A stretch of 64,000 nt of DNA, from NCBI RefSeq assembly GCF_029846235.1, contig NZ_JARVWP010000013.1, forward strand, positions 124,001-188,000, read 5' to 3'. Made by a program: the position numbers and the translations under genes. Positions within the stretch are counted from its first letter, which is position 1; every line of letters starts with the position of its first letter. The notes beneath the pieces are model-generated. The model had not been told where the DNA came from. It was given only the letters and a program-made list of their open reading frames with translations, and made no database searches. Of this stretch, positions 27,375 to 35,865 are shown in pieces. Source of the DNA: Bradyrhizobium sp. CER78 (GTDB taxonomy: Bacteria > Pseudomonadota > Alphaproteobacteria > Rhizobiales > Xanthobacteraceae).

Positions 27375-30125
27375 TCACGACGCCGCCTTGAACTCTGGCG
27401 CGGCGGCGGCTTTGGGCTTGCCCATTCTCGCCAATGCCTCGGTCCTGACGAGCTTCAGGCCTTCGGTTGCGTCGTAACCGTGGATCTCCTTCACATCGAG
27501 CTTGCGCATGAAGTCGATGGTCTCCTGGGTGACGACCTGTCCCGGCACCATGATCGGGAAGCCAGGCGGATACGGGATCACGAAGTTCGCGGAGACGAGG
27601 TCCGGACCGTTCTTCAGGCGACGGTCGATCTCCGGGTCGTTGAGCCGGATGTATTCGCATCCGGCTGCGTCATAGGCCGAATAGAAGCCGCCGCGAATGT
27701 CACCTTCATTGGTCCTGGAGCCGGCGTCACCGCGATAGCTCGGATGGAAATGCGAGAAATTCGGCAGGTCGGGCACATTCTTCATCAGGCTGCCGACGCG
27801 TGCCTCGAAGCCGACCCTGGCATTGGCGCCGCCCTGGGCCAGGCTACGATCGACCTCACCGGCGATCTCCGCCAGCACTCGCACGAGATGGGCGACGTCG
27901 CTGCGCGTGTTGTTGATATTCGACTGGATCAGGACCGAGTTGCGCGAGGTCTTGTTGACCTGAATGTTGTAGCGGCTGGCCAACAGCCCCTTGAACTGCG
28001 TGCCGTCGAAGCCGGCGGTGCCGCAAACCAGCGTCATGCGCGTCGGATCGAGGCAGAATTCGTCCTCGTCCAGGCTCTTCAATGCGGCCGCCCAATTCAT
28101 GCCGGGCGTCAGGTAGTCGACGAAGCCGCTCTGGCGATATTGCGCGGGCACCATGGCATCGGCACCGAGCACCCGGAAATACCTGGAAATCAGCGGATTG
28201 TTGTTGACGGCCTGCCGGATGGCGAATGCGATCTCCATGGCGTTGGCCACGAGACCGTAACCCTCCAGCTCCATCTGTCGTCGCGACACGTCGAGGCTGG
28301 CGATGAGCTGCTGGTTCGGACTGGTTGAGGCGTGGGTGAAGACGGCCTCCTTGAACTGCGCCTCCACCGTATGGAATTCGACGTCCTTGACCGACAGCAT
28401 GGAGCCCTGGCGGATCGCCGACATCGACTTGTGCGTGGAGTTGGTCTGATAGACGCGCAGCCGGATCTTGCGCGGATCGGGGATCAGCCTGGTCTTGAGC
28501 AGCACCTCGTCGGAAGGGTTCTTGCCGAGTTCGGCCTGCTGCTTCTCGTACGCCGCGACCGATTTCGGATCGCGCATCCACGCTTCGATCTCGTTGGCAG
28601 CCCCCATCGCGGTGCGTCGTCGCAGGAACGGCGAAAATCGTGCAAAGCCGAACCAGGCCTCGTCCCAGAGGAAGATCAGGTCCGGCTTGATCGCAAGGCA
28701 TTCCTCCATCACCCGTCGCGTGTTGTAGATGTGACCGTCGAAGGTGCAGTTGGTCAGATCGATCATCTTGACCCGGTCGAGCCGGCCATCCGCCTTCGCA
28801 CTCAGGAGTGCCTGCTTGATCGTCTTCAGCGGCACTGCGCCGTACATCGAATACTCGGTCATCGGGAACGCTTCGACGTAAAGCGGCTGCGCGCCGGCCA
28901 GCACCATCCCGTAGTGATGCGACTTGTGGCAGTTGCGATCGACGATCGCGATGTCGCCGGGCGCCAGGAGGGCCTGCACGGCCATCTTGTTCGAGGTCGA
29001 GGTGCCATTGGTGACGAAGAAGACGCGATCGGCGCCGAGCGCCCTCGCCGCCTTCTCCTGCGCTTTCTTGATGGTGCCGGTCGGCTCCAGCAGACTGTCG
29101 AGACCGCCCGTGGTTGCGCTGCTCTCGGCCAGGAACAGATTCAGGCCGTAGAATTCGCCCATGTCGCGGATCCAGTCCGACTTGAAGACGGATTTGCCGC
29201 GCGCGATCGGCAGCGCGTGGAAGGTGCCGATCGGCCGTTGTGCGTATTTCTTCAGATTGTCGAAGAACGGCGTGTCGAATCGGTCCTGCACGCCTTCCAG
29301 GATCGAGAGGTGCAACTCCAGGATATCCTCGACTGAGTAGAACACACGTCGCACCACGTCAGCCTCGGGATCACCGGCCATGCTTTCGACGTCGCGATTG
29401 GACATCAGGTACAGATCAAGCTCCGGGCGGACCCGCTTCAGGATGTGAGCCAGACGCAGCGCTGAGGCGTCGGATTCTTCGTTGAGCCCCATGGCGGCCG
29501 TCATGGCACGAAGCACGGGCGCATCTTGTCGCGAGCGCCAGCCGAAGCCCTCATTGATCACCACCGCCGCGATATTGGGGTTGAGCATGGCCGCGCAGAA
29601 GGCGTCCTCAAGGCTGCCGACGATGACCGGCTCATAGATGAATGCATCGACCGGGCGCCGTAGCCTGCGCCACTCCGCCGCGAGCGCCGGCCAATTCTTG
29701 GCCGGCACGCCTGTCACGATCAGTGTCTCGAAGTACGGACGGCGTGCCGCGGGCTGGCCAAAAGTCGGCGGAAGCAGATCGGGGACGTCACCATCACCCT
29801 CGTCCTCGGCATTCCAGTCGCCCGCATGCTGCCGAAACGACTTCGTCTGCAGCGCCTGCACGATCCGCGTCGCGAGCGCCAGCGACTTGGCAGCGTCGCC
29901 GACCGCGGCGGCTTCCTTCAGGGCAGCCATAAGATGAGCGCCAGGATAGCCGTGATACTCTTCCGTGATTGCGAGCCCCGACAACGCCGCGTCATACTTG
30001 GCGCGATCCCCTCCCTTGCTCCAGGCCTTGGCAGCATCAAGCAGATCCCGCCAGTCGTCGGCTCGTCCGCCCGGTCCGGAGAAGAACTGATCGATGCGCT
30101 GCTGTGTCGGTTCGGTGATGGGCAT
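27375..30125 (-). CDS. Orn/Lys/Arg-type PLP decarboxylase
   Basis: 916 residues, longer than the E. coli enzymes (about 715-755). The N-terminal 130 residues are an extra helical region. The wing/receiver-like domain follows, then the fold-type-I PLP domain with VTNGTSTSNKMAVQALLAPG, DRNCHKSHHYG, LIFLWDEAWFGFARF and the PLP lysine in NSTHKSMSAIRQGSML (near residue 565). The C-terminal domain has the PPGFPIMVPGQVV signature. It consumes a cytosolic proton per turnover. A FixK box lies about 60 bases upstream, and the AspT-type antiporter follows. Which amino acid is used cannot be read from the sequence. Confidence 0.9.
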   Translation of the reverse strand: MPITEPTQQRIDQFFSGPGGRADDWRDLLDAAKAWSKGGDRAKYDAALSGLAITEEYHGYPGAHLMAALKEAAAVGDAAKSLALATRIVQALQTKSFRQHAGDWNAEDEGDGDVPDLLPPTFGQPAARRPYFETLIVTGVPAKNWPALAAEWRRLRRPVDAFIYEPVIVGSLEDAFCAAMLNPNIAAVVINEGFGWRSRQDAPVLRAMTAAMGLNEESDASALRLAHILKRVRPELDLYLMSNRDVESMAGDPEADVVRRVFYSVEDILELHLSILEGVQDRFDTPFFDNLKKYAQRPIGTFHALPIARGKSVFKSDWIRDMGEFYGLNLFLAESSATTGGLDSLLEPTGTIKKAQEKAARALGADRVFFVTNGTSTSNKMAVQALLAPGDIAIVDRNCHKSHHYGMVLAGAQPLYVEAFPMTEYSMYGAVPLKTIKQALLSAKADGRLDRVKMIDLTNCTFDGHIYNTRRVMEECLAIKPDLIFLWDEAWFGFARFSPFLRRRTAMGAANEIEAWMRDPKSVAAYEKQQAELGKNPSDEVLLKTRLIPDPRKIRLRVYQTNSTHKSMSAIRQGSMLSVKDVEFHTVEAQFKEAVFTHASTSPNQQLIASLDVSRRQMELEGYGLVANAMEIAFAIRQAVNNNPLISRYFRVLGADAMVPAQYRQSGFVDYLTPGMNWAAALKSLDEDEFCLDPTRMTLVCGTAGFDGTQFKGLLASRYNIQVNKTSRNSVLIQSNINNTRSDVAHLVRVLAEIAGEVDRSLAQGGANARVGFEARVGSLMKNVPDLPNFSHFHPSYRGDAGSRTNEGDIRGGFYSAYDAAGCEYIRLNDPEIDRRLKNGPDLVSANFVIPYPPGFPIMVPGQVVTQETIDFMRKLDVKEIHGYDATEGLKLVRTEALARMGKPKAAAAPEFKAAS

Positions 30126-30183
30126 GGTCGGTCTCCCGCTCCTTTTGATTGCGCCGATGGTGCGGCCGCCTCACGCGGTCTCC

Positions 30184-30197
30184 TTGATCCAAGTCAA
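30184..30197 (-). promoter_or_regulatory. FixK/FNR box upstream of the decarboxylase operon
   Basis: TTGATCCAAGTCAA fits TTGAN6TCAA. The predicted start near 30149 is 24 bases before the decarboxylase ATG at 30125. Confidence 0.75.
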
Positions 30198-30233
30198 GCC
30201 GCGGCAAGCTCGAAGCGGCGGAATGAACCGCAA

Positions 30234-31931
30234 TCAACCCTCAGCCGGCGGCTTTCTGTCGCTCAGCACGCTATCGAGCGTCCGCATCCACTCGTTGCTG
30301 TCGGTCTTGTCCGCGAGGCCGTCGGCCTTCAAGACCTCGCGCAGCTGTGCATGGGCGCCAACGATGCAGAATGTGACGCAGCGGGACGCCAGTTCGGCAT
30401 GAAGGTCGCGCAGCATCTGAGAGCCCGCCAGGTCGATGAAAGGCGACGCCGAGAGATCGCAGACGACCAGCCGAACGTCAGGCGATGACCTCAATGCCGC
30501 GAGGACGCTATCCAGAATGGTTTCCGCGTTGACATAGAGGAGCGAAGTCTCGGGACGGAAGGCGATGATGCCGACCAGGGGCTCGACACCCTCGTGCCGG
30601 GCCCGGTCCGAATAGCGCCCACTGCCCGGAAGGCGGCCGAGGAAAGCAACGTTGGGCTGGGAAGCACGGAGCAAGAGCAGGAAGATGGAGGCAAGCGCGG
30701 CCAGCAGGACGCCCTCGAGAATGCCGAGGAACAACACCGAAACCAGGGCGATACTTGCCGCATAGAAGTCGATCCGGCTGATCCGCCACATCCGCATCAA
30801 GGCGCCGATATCGACCAACCTGTACACCGCGGCGAACACAACGGCTGACAGAACAGCCTTCGGCAGGTTGGTGAGAAGGCCGGTGAAAAACAGGAGGCAC
30901 AACGAAAGGGTGACGGAGCAGAAGACCAGCGACAGCGGCGTGCGCGCCGCAGCCGAGTCGTTCACCGCGGATTGCGACAGGCCGCCCGCGACTGGATAGC
31001 CGTGACCGAACGCAACGGCCAGATTTGCGGCGCCCAGTCCGAGGAATTCCTGCCTGACGTCGAGCGCGTAACCGTGTTTGGTCGCAAAGCTCCGGGCGGC
31101 CGAGACCCCTTCGACATAGGCCAGCACCAGACACCCGGCGGCAACCGGAAACAGCTCGTCGAACTCGAGCAAACCAAAGCGCGGCGGCGCGAGGGCCGGC
31201 AACCCCTTCGGGATCTCACCGGTCACGGGCACGCCGAGCGCCGTCAGGCCAGCAATTGATGCGACCAGGATCGACAGGGCCACCACAACAAGGCCGACGG
31301 GCTTTCCCGGCAGCCGCCGTTCGCCGACGAGCAGCAGCAGGATTGCGACAAGACCGATGACCAACACGAGCGGCTTGGTATCGCCAAGCTGCCCGGCGAG
31401 CCGGATCGCCCGATCAAAGAATTGATGTCCTCCGCCCGCAACACCGAACAAGCCCGGCAACTGGCTCATGATAATCGTGAGCCCTGCCCCCGCCTTGAAG
31501 CCGACGAGAATGCTGTCGCTGATCAACCGCACCAGCAGGCTCAACCTGAACAGCCAGGCGAGCAGGCAAAGCACCGCAACGGAGAAAGCAACAAGGCTCG
31601 CGATCTGCCCGTAGCGCACCGGATCGCCGCCGCCCAAGGCTCCGACTGCTCCAGCGATCATCAGCGAGATCGCCGATGTCGGCCCAACCGCGAGCTGGCG
31701 GGACGAGCCAAGCAAGGCATAGCCAGCGCCGCCGAGCAGGTACCCGTAGATGCCAACCTGCGGCGGCAGGCCTGCAAGACCGGCATAGGCCAGCGACACC
31801 GGGATCGCGTACGCGGCAAGCGTGACGCCCGCGATCGCGTCTGAGCTGAGACACGACGCTTGATATTCGGCAAGCCAGGTCGCCGGAGGAAACAACCGAA
31901 GCCAGCTTCCGTGCTGCAGGGATAGGCTCAT
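30234..31931 (-). CDS. SulP-family anion transporter with STAS domain
   Basis: 565 residues from the ATG at 31931. The N-terminal part has the SulP signature (SSDAIAGVTLAAYAIPVSLAYAG, near residues 25-45) and about twelve helices. The C-terminal 120 residues are a STAS domain (VGIIAFRPETSLLYVNAETI, VVCDLSASPFIDLAGSQML). Members move sulfate, bicarbonate, dicarboxylates or other anions; the substrate is not predictable here. The longer frame to 32141 would run through the FixK box and the neighbouring gene and is rejected. Confidence 0.9.
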   Translation of the reverse strand: MSLSLQHGSWLRLFPPATWLAEYQASCLSSDAIAGVTLAAYAIPVSLAYAGLAGLPPQVGIYGYLLGGAGYALLGSSRQLAVGPTSAISLMIAGAVGALGGGDPVRYGQIASLVAFSVAVLCLLAWLFRLSLLVRLISDSILVGFKAGAGLTIIMSQLPGLFGVAGGGHQFFDRAIRLAGQLGDTKPLVLVIGLVAILLLLVGERRLPGKPVGLVVVALSILVASIAGLTALGVPVTGEIPKGLPALAPPRFGLLEFDELFPVAAGCLVLAYVEGVSAARSFATKHGYALDVRQEFLGLGAANLAVAFGHGYPVAGGLSQSAVNDSAAARTPLSLVFCSVTLSLCLLFFTGLLTNLPKAVLSAVVFAAVYRLVDIGALMRMWRISRIDFYAASIALVSVLFLGILEGVLLAALASIFLLLLRASQPNVAFLGRLPGSGRYSDRARHEGVEPLVGIIAFRPETSLLYVNAETILDSVLAALRSSPDVRLVVCDLSASPFIDLAGSQMLRDLHAELASRCVTFCIVGAHAQLREVLKADGLADKTDSNEWMRTLDSVLSDRKPPAEG

Positions 31932-31988
31932 GTCCGCCGTCTGTGCGTTGGCCGAACGCTCCCTTGGCGCCAGTCGCACCAATGCGGC

Positions 31989-32002
31989 TTGATTTAGGTC
32001 AA
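31989..32002 (-). promoter_or_regulatory. FixK/FNR box upstream of the SulP gene
   Basis: TTGATTTAGGTCAA fits the consensus and overlaps the stop of the DUF1275 gene. The predicted start near 31954 is 23 bases before the ATG at 31931. Confidence 0.7.
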
Positions 32003-32673
32003 GCTTCGCCCCTGGCCTCGCAGCGCAACAGCACGACCAACAGCGCGACCACGGGAAGGCCGAGTGCCACGTTGGGCATCCCCTTCGTCGCAAAGGCACC
32101 GATGGCCGCTCCCACCCCGAACGCAACGCACACGCTGGCAAAGATACCCGAGCGACGGAGCATCCGCGGCTGACCGCCTCCGGCGGCCGCGGCGAAGAGG
32201 CCTTCGATCGCCTGGCGCAAGTTTCCGGTGATCATCACCGAACTGTAGACGGCGCCCTCGACCTTGGTGAAGATCGCAGCCTGTATGGCGGCAACGAATG
32301 AGATGCCAAGCGTCCCTGCCAGGTCGGGCAGCCGATTGTGCAGGACACTGACTGTCACCAGCAGCGCGATCTCGACCAGTATGCTGATCATGCTCGCCCG
32401 ATCCCCAGCGGCATGACGCAGCCACGACGCGACCACGACGCCGATCGTGAACGCGACGATCGGTGGCACGAAGTGGAGCGCCTCCTGCCAACGGCCCGCT
32501 GTGCTGTGTACCCACAGCAGGACGAGGTTGGCCGTCTGCGCGTTCGCCATCACGCCGTGAATCATCCAAGTGTAGGCGTCGAGATAGCCGCCGGCAAATG
32601 CCAGCAGGAGCGCGACCTGCACCGCCTCGTCGCGGCGGACCGGCTGGTGGCCGGCGATATCCAGAGAGCTCAT
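31999..32673 (-). CDS. DUF1275 (YoaK-like) membrane protein
   Basis: 224 residues with six hydrophobic helices. The family motif LLAFAGGYLDAYTWMIHGVM near the N-terminus, followed by NAQTANLVLLW, identifies DUF1275. Function is unknown. The ATG at 32673 agrees with the FixK box at 32740. The plus-strand hydrolase gene diverges from it across this box. Confidence 0.88.
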   Translation of the reverse strand: MSSLDIAGHQPVRRDEAVQVALLLAFAGGYLDAYTWMIHGVMANAQTANLVLLWVHSTAGRWQEALHFVPPIVAFTIGVVVASWLRHAAGDRASMISILVEIALLVTVSVLHNRLPDLAGTLGISFVAAIQAAIFTKVEGAVYSSVMITGNLRQAIEGLFAAAAGGGQPRMLRRSGIFASVCVAFGVGAAIGAFATKGMPNVALGLPVVALLVVLLRCEARGEA

Positions 32674-32739
32674 GTGAGCGATGTCGGGTGGTGCAGGTCC
32701 TGCATCCGGTCATAAGCCGCCCCTCGAAGTCCGTTGGGC

Positions 32740-32753
32740 TTGATCTGGATCAA
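32740..32753. promoter_or_regulatory. FixK/FNR box between divergent genes
   Basis: The perfect palindrome TTGATCTGGATCAA lies between DUF1275 (start 32673, minus) and the exported hydrolase (start 32814 or 32907, plus). Predicted starts are near 32705 and 32788. Confidence 0.8.
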
Positions 32754-32813
32754 GCCGCCGCACGGTTTCTCGGGACTCCGTCGCTACGCAATCGTGTTGC
32801 GGGGAACGTGACC

Positions 32814-33797
32814 ATGGGCATCGTCAGGCGAACCATTTCCACCGCTCTGGACACCGGCCTCTACGTTACTCGGCTGGTTGAGGGCAAAGATCGGCGGTGC
32901 CGCGATGTGCGCAAGCAAAGCTTCCAAATTCTCGCAGTCACCTTACTGGCGCTTCTGTTGAACTCGATTGGACCGTCACGCGCGGATGATCGGGGGAACG
33001 CTCCGCTTATCCAGGAGGAAATCTGGGCGCTGCCCTTGCCGCTTCCGATGTTCGCCTATCTGGTTCGGCCAGTTGGCAAGGGCCCCTTCCCGCTGGCGAT
33101 CATGAACCACGGCGTCTCGCTCAATCCGAAGGAGCGGAGTTTCTTTCCGCTGGTCGAATTTCGCGATGCAGCGATGTGGTTTGCGCGGCGCGGATATCTC
33201 GTGGTGGCGCCGGTCGGCACGGGATATGGCGCCGCGGCAATCGACATCGCCGAGCGCGGGCTCTACGGCCCGTTCTTCTCCAAGGTCGGCAAGTGCACGA
33301 ACCCCAACTTTCTCGATCCGGGGCTCGCCGTAGCGCAGGTCGATCTGTGGATCATCGACTATATGGCAGCTGAAAAGCAGATCGTGCCGAGGGACGTCAT
33401 CGTGGTCGGACAATCCGCCGGTGGCTGGGCCTCGATCGCGCTGTCCAGCCTCAACCCCGCGCAGGTCAAGGCCATCATCACCTTCGCGGCGGGCCGCGGC
33501 GGCCGCGTCGATGGCAAGCCCAACAACAATTGCGCGCCGGACAAGCTGGTCGCAGCCACCGCTGAGTTCGGCCGCACGTCGCGCATTCCCATGCTGTGGA
33601 TCTATATCGAAAACGACACGTTCTTCGGCCCGGCATTGTCCAAACGCATGCATGAGGCTTTCACTGCCGCCGGAGGCCGCGCTGAATATCATCTTCTGCC
33701 ACCGTTCGGCAACGAAGGGCACTTCCTGATTGGCTCTGCTGATGCCATCCCAATCTGGTCGCCGCTGGTCGAACGGTTTCTGGACGGACCTCGGTAG
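32814..33797 (+). CDS. exported alpha/beta hydrolase (dienelactone hydrolase-like)
   Basis: 327 residues from the ATG at 32814. An alternative GTG at 32907 would give an ordinary signal peptide (MRKQSFQILAVTLLALLLNS...SRA), so the shorter form may be the real one. The hydrolase has the oxyanion region PLAIMNHGVSLNPKER, the nucleophile elbow VVGQSAGGWASI, an acidic residue around IYIENDTFF and the final histidine in NEGHFL. It should act in the periplasm. Its substrate is unknown. The IalB-like gene follows after 29 bases. Confidence 0.8.
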   Translation: MGIVRRTISTALDTGLYVTRLVEGKDRRCRDVRKQSFQILAVTLLALLLNSIGPSRADDRGNAPLIQEEIWALPLPLPMFAYLVRPVGKGPFPLAIMNHGVSLNPKERSFFPLVEFRDAAMWFARRGYLVVAPVGTGYGAAAIDIAERGLYGPFFSKVGKCTNPNFLDPGLAVAQVDLWIIDYMAAEKQIVPRDVIVVGQSAGGWASIALSSLNPAQVKAIITFAAGRGGRVDGKPNNNCAPDKLVAATAEFGRTSRIPMLWIYIENDTFFGPALSKRMHEAFTAAGGRAEYHLLPPFGNEGHFLIGSADAIPIWSPLVERFLDGPR

Positions 33798-33826
33798 AGA
33801 GTCCAGCCATGCCAGGAGGAGCAACC

Positions 33827-34447
33827 ATGAGCATCCCGTACCGCTCCCGACGTCCGCAGTACCTGCCCGCTGTCGGATCGACCTTCGCTGTACTCCTGCT
33901 GCTGACCGCCAATTGCAGCCTTGCTCAAGGTCAGCAGGCTCCCTCACCGGGCAATGCCGCCAAGACGGACCCAGCTGAAGTCCCCACGCGCGGCGAACGT
34001 ACGCCTCGCGAAATCAAATACGGTGACTGGCGCAAGGTCTGCGTTAAGGCAGCCGGAGCAAAAATGCTTTGCAGGACCAGCATAACCGGCACGTTCGACA
34101 CCGGTCAAACGGCGGTCCGCGTCGACCTCATTGAACGCGTGGACGGCGGCGCGCGGCTACAGCTCTTCGTACCTGTCGGGATGTATCTGCAGGCAGGTGT
34201 GACGCTTTCGGTCGACCAAAAGGAGTCCTACCGTATCCCCTACACCTGGTGCCTCACCAATGCGTGCATCGCGGCCCTCCCCGCCGATCCCAAGCTGGTC
34301 ACGGAAATGGAGTCTGGACGAGCGCTGGCGCTGGAGGTTGTCGACTCCAATATCCTGTCGGTGACGACGTCGATACCGCTCGAGCGGTTCGGAGCAGTGC
34401 GGCACGGCACCCCGACGCAAACGCTCGATCAGGCCGTCGACGAATGA
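33827..34447 (+). CDS. IalB-family exported protein (invasion-associated locus B type)
   Basis: 206 residues from the ATG at 33827, preceded by CAGGAGGAG. A signal peptide ends near SLAQG. The family pattern is present: YGDWRKVCVKAAGAKMLCRT, LFVPVGMYLQAGVTLSVD, YTWCLTNACIAALPAD. Cysteine pairs suggest disulphides. Family members are periplasmic proteins of unknown biochemical role, named from Bartonella. It is probably co-transcribed with the preceding hydrolase from the FixK box at 32740. Confidence 0.85.
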   Translation: MSIPYRSRRPQYLPAVGSTFAVLLLLTANCSLAQGQQAPSPGNAAKTDPAEVPTRGERTPREIKYGDWRKVCVKAAGAKMLCRTSITGTFDTGQTAVRVDLIERVDGGARLQLFVPVGMYLQAGVTLSVDQKESYRIPYTWCLTNACIAALPADPKLVTEMESGRALALEVVDSNILSVTTSIPLERFGAVRHGTPTQTLDQAVDE

Positions 34448-34463
34448 CCGCGCAGTGTGCAGA

Positions 34464-34838
34464 CTACGACGATGACGCCAGGACCCGCTCAATCGGCTCG
34501 ATGAGCGCCTGCGCCGGGAACGGCTTGGTCAGATAAGCAATGCATCCCGACTCCAGCGCCGCCATGCGGGTTGCATGATTGTCGTTCCCGGTAATGTAAA
34601 TAACAGGCAGGTTGACCCCGCGATCCGCGAGGCAATGTCGCAGCTCGATGCCAGAGCCATCGCTGAGGTTTATATCGAGGATAAGACAGACCGCGCTGCG
34701 GAAATCATCATGTCTCAGCAAAGCCGAGCCGGTCTCGAACAGCTCAGACGCAAAGCCGTGCTCTCTCAGCAGTCGCTTGATGCCTCTGAGCATCGAAGGA
34801 TTGTCGTCTACGACGAAAACGAGACGCGGCGGCGGCAA
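34464..34838 (-). CDS. stand-alone response-regulator receiver
   Basis: 124 residues consisting only of a receiver domain of FixJ type: acidic pocket VVDDN, phosphoacceptor D55 in CLILDINLSDGSG, threonine in VIYITGND and lysine in YLTKPF. There is no output domain. It may act as a phosphate sink or feedback partner for the kinase at 35866. A palindrome shared with the regulator promoter region lies 160 bases upstream (34998-35011). Confidence 0.9.
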   Translation of the reverse strand: MPPPRLVFVVDDNPSMLRGIKRLLREHGFASELFETGSALLRHDDFRSAVCLILDINLSDGSGIELRHCLADRGVNLPVIYITGNDNHATRMAALESGCIAYLTKPFPAQALIEPIERVLASSS

Positions 34839-34997
34839 GGTGGTCAGCCTCGGCTACTTTCCAGCTTCTATGCTGATCCGACACCGCAAGGCTGGACCTG
34901 CGGATCAATCACTTCGGGCGAATTCCATCGACCAGTCGCCCCTCCCCGTGGTCCACGGCTGCTTTTGACGTACGCCCTGTCAAAACGCTTGCATATT

Positions 34998-35011
34998 GTC
35001 CCTTTGGACAG
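34998..35011 (-). promoter_or_regulatory. TGTCC-N4-GGACA operator-like palindrome, copy 1
   Basis: TGTCCCTTTGGACA is a near-perfect palindrome in the gap upstream of the stand-alone receiver. Extended, it reads ATTGTCCCTTTGGACAGGA. It matches a copy at 37226-37239, read on the other strand, in 16 of 19 positions. Confidence 0.55.
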
Positions 35012-35042
35012 GAAACGAGACTTTAAGCAACGACGACCGGTA

Positions 35043-35672
35043 TCAACGGCGTGGCGCCGCTGGATCGAGCACGCCAAGTCGCTCCGCGATCGAGACCAGT
35101 TCTGCCAGGGACTGCACCTGCATCTTTTCCATTACCTGATGGCGATGCGCCTTCACAGTACGTTCGGTCGTTCCAAGCTCGTAAGCGATCTGCTTGTTAA
35201 TCTTGCCACGCACAATGAGCTCGAACACCTGATGCTCCCGCGGAGTCAACGTCGAAACAAGGGCGTGCAGCGTGTCGAGCTTGCGACGTTGACTAAGTGC
35301 GACCGTCTGACGGGCCATGGCACGCTCGATCGCATCGATCAGCAGCTCCGATGCGACCGGCTTGGTCAAAAAATCCTCGGCGCCCGCCTTGATCGCTTTC
35401 ACGGTAGTCGCGGTATCGGCGTGCCCGGTCAGAAACACGATCGGAAGCGTCGAACCCAGCTCAATCAAGCGGCTTTGAAGCTCCGGTCCGCTCAGGCCGG
35501 GGATGCGAACGTCAAGCAGAATACATCCCGACAGGTGATTGTTCGGTAGCCGATCCAGCAAATCCTGGGCCGATGCATAGGTCACGACATCATAGCCGGC
35601 GAGCTTGAGCCGTCGCTCGATCGCCGTTCGAAACGAAGTATCGTCGTCAACCACATGGACGTAGCCGGGCAA
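35043..35672 (-). CDS. FixJ/NodW-type response regulator with LuxR HTH
   Basis: 209 residues from the TTG at 35672, chosen because GCAGGAGAGACAG precedes it and because FixJ-like proteins begin just before VHVVDDD. The receiver has D54 in CILLDVRIPGLSG and lysine in FLTKPV. The output domain is LuxR-type: LTPREHQVFELIVRGKINKQ, then IAYELGTTERTVKAHRHQVM. It is a DNA-binding regulator, probably phosphorylated by the kinase encoded next to it (35866-37107). It is a candidate to bind the TGTCC-N4-GGACA palindromes. Confidence 0.9.
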   Translation of the reverse strand: MPGYVHVVDDDTSFRTAIERRLKLAGYDVVTYASAQDLLDRLPNNHLSGCILLDVRIPGLSGPELQSRLIELGSTLPIVFLTGHADTATTVKAIKAGAEDFLTKPVASELLIDAIERAMARQTVALSQRRKLDTLHALVSTLTPREHQVFELIVRGKINKQIAYELGTTERTVKAHRHQVMEKMQVQSLAELVSIAERLGVLDPAAPRR

Positions 35673-35865
35673 CTGTCTCTCCTGCTCGGCTGGCAGCAAA
35701 AAGGAGGGCGGCCGATCCGACGTTGAAGGATGACCGCAGAACACTGACTAAAAAAACTGCGTTCGTCCAAGATCAAGCATTGTTCGGCTCAAGGTCAACA
35801 CCCGCGTTTCTTCAGGCGATACATTCCCCGAAGAAGTTGCGCCCACACTCAATGAAAATTCCCTC

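Noticed and set aside
28332..29336. 334-codon plus-strand frame opposite the decarboxylase
   Set aside because: High-GC antisense shadow of a well-supported gene, with no recognisable domain.
35761..35800. FixK-like half sites upstream of the FixJ-like gene
   Set aside because: The sequence has TTGTTCGGCTCAA, but spacing is one base short and the left half lacks the conserved A, so it is not a convincing box.
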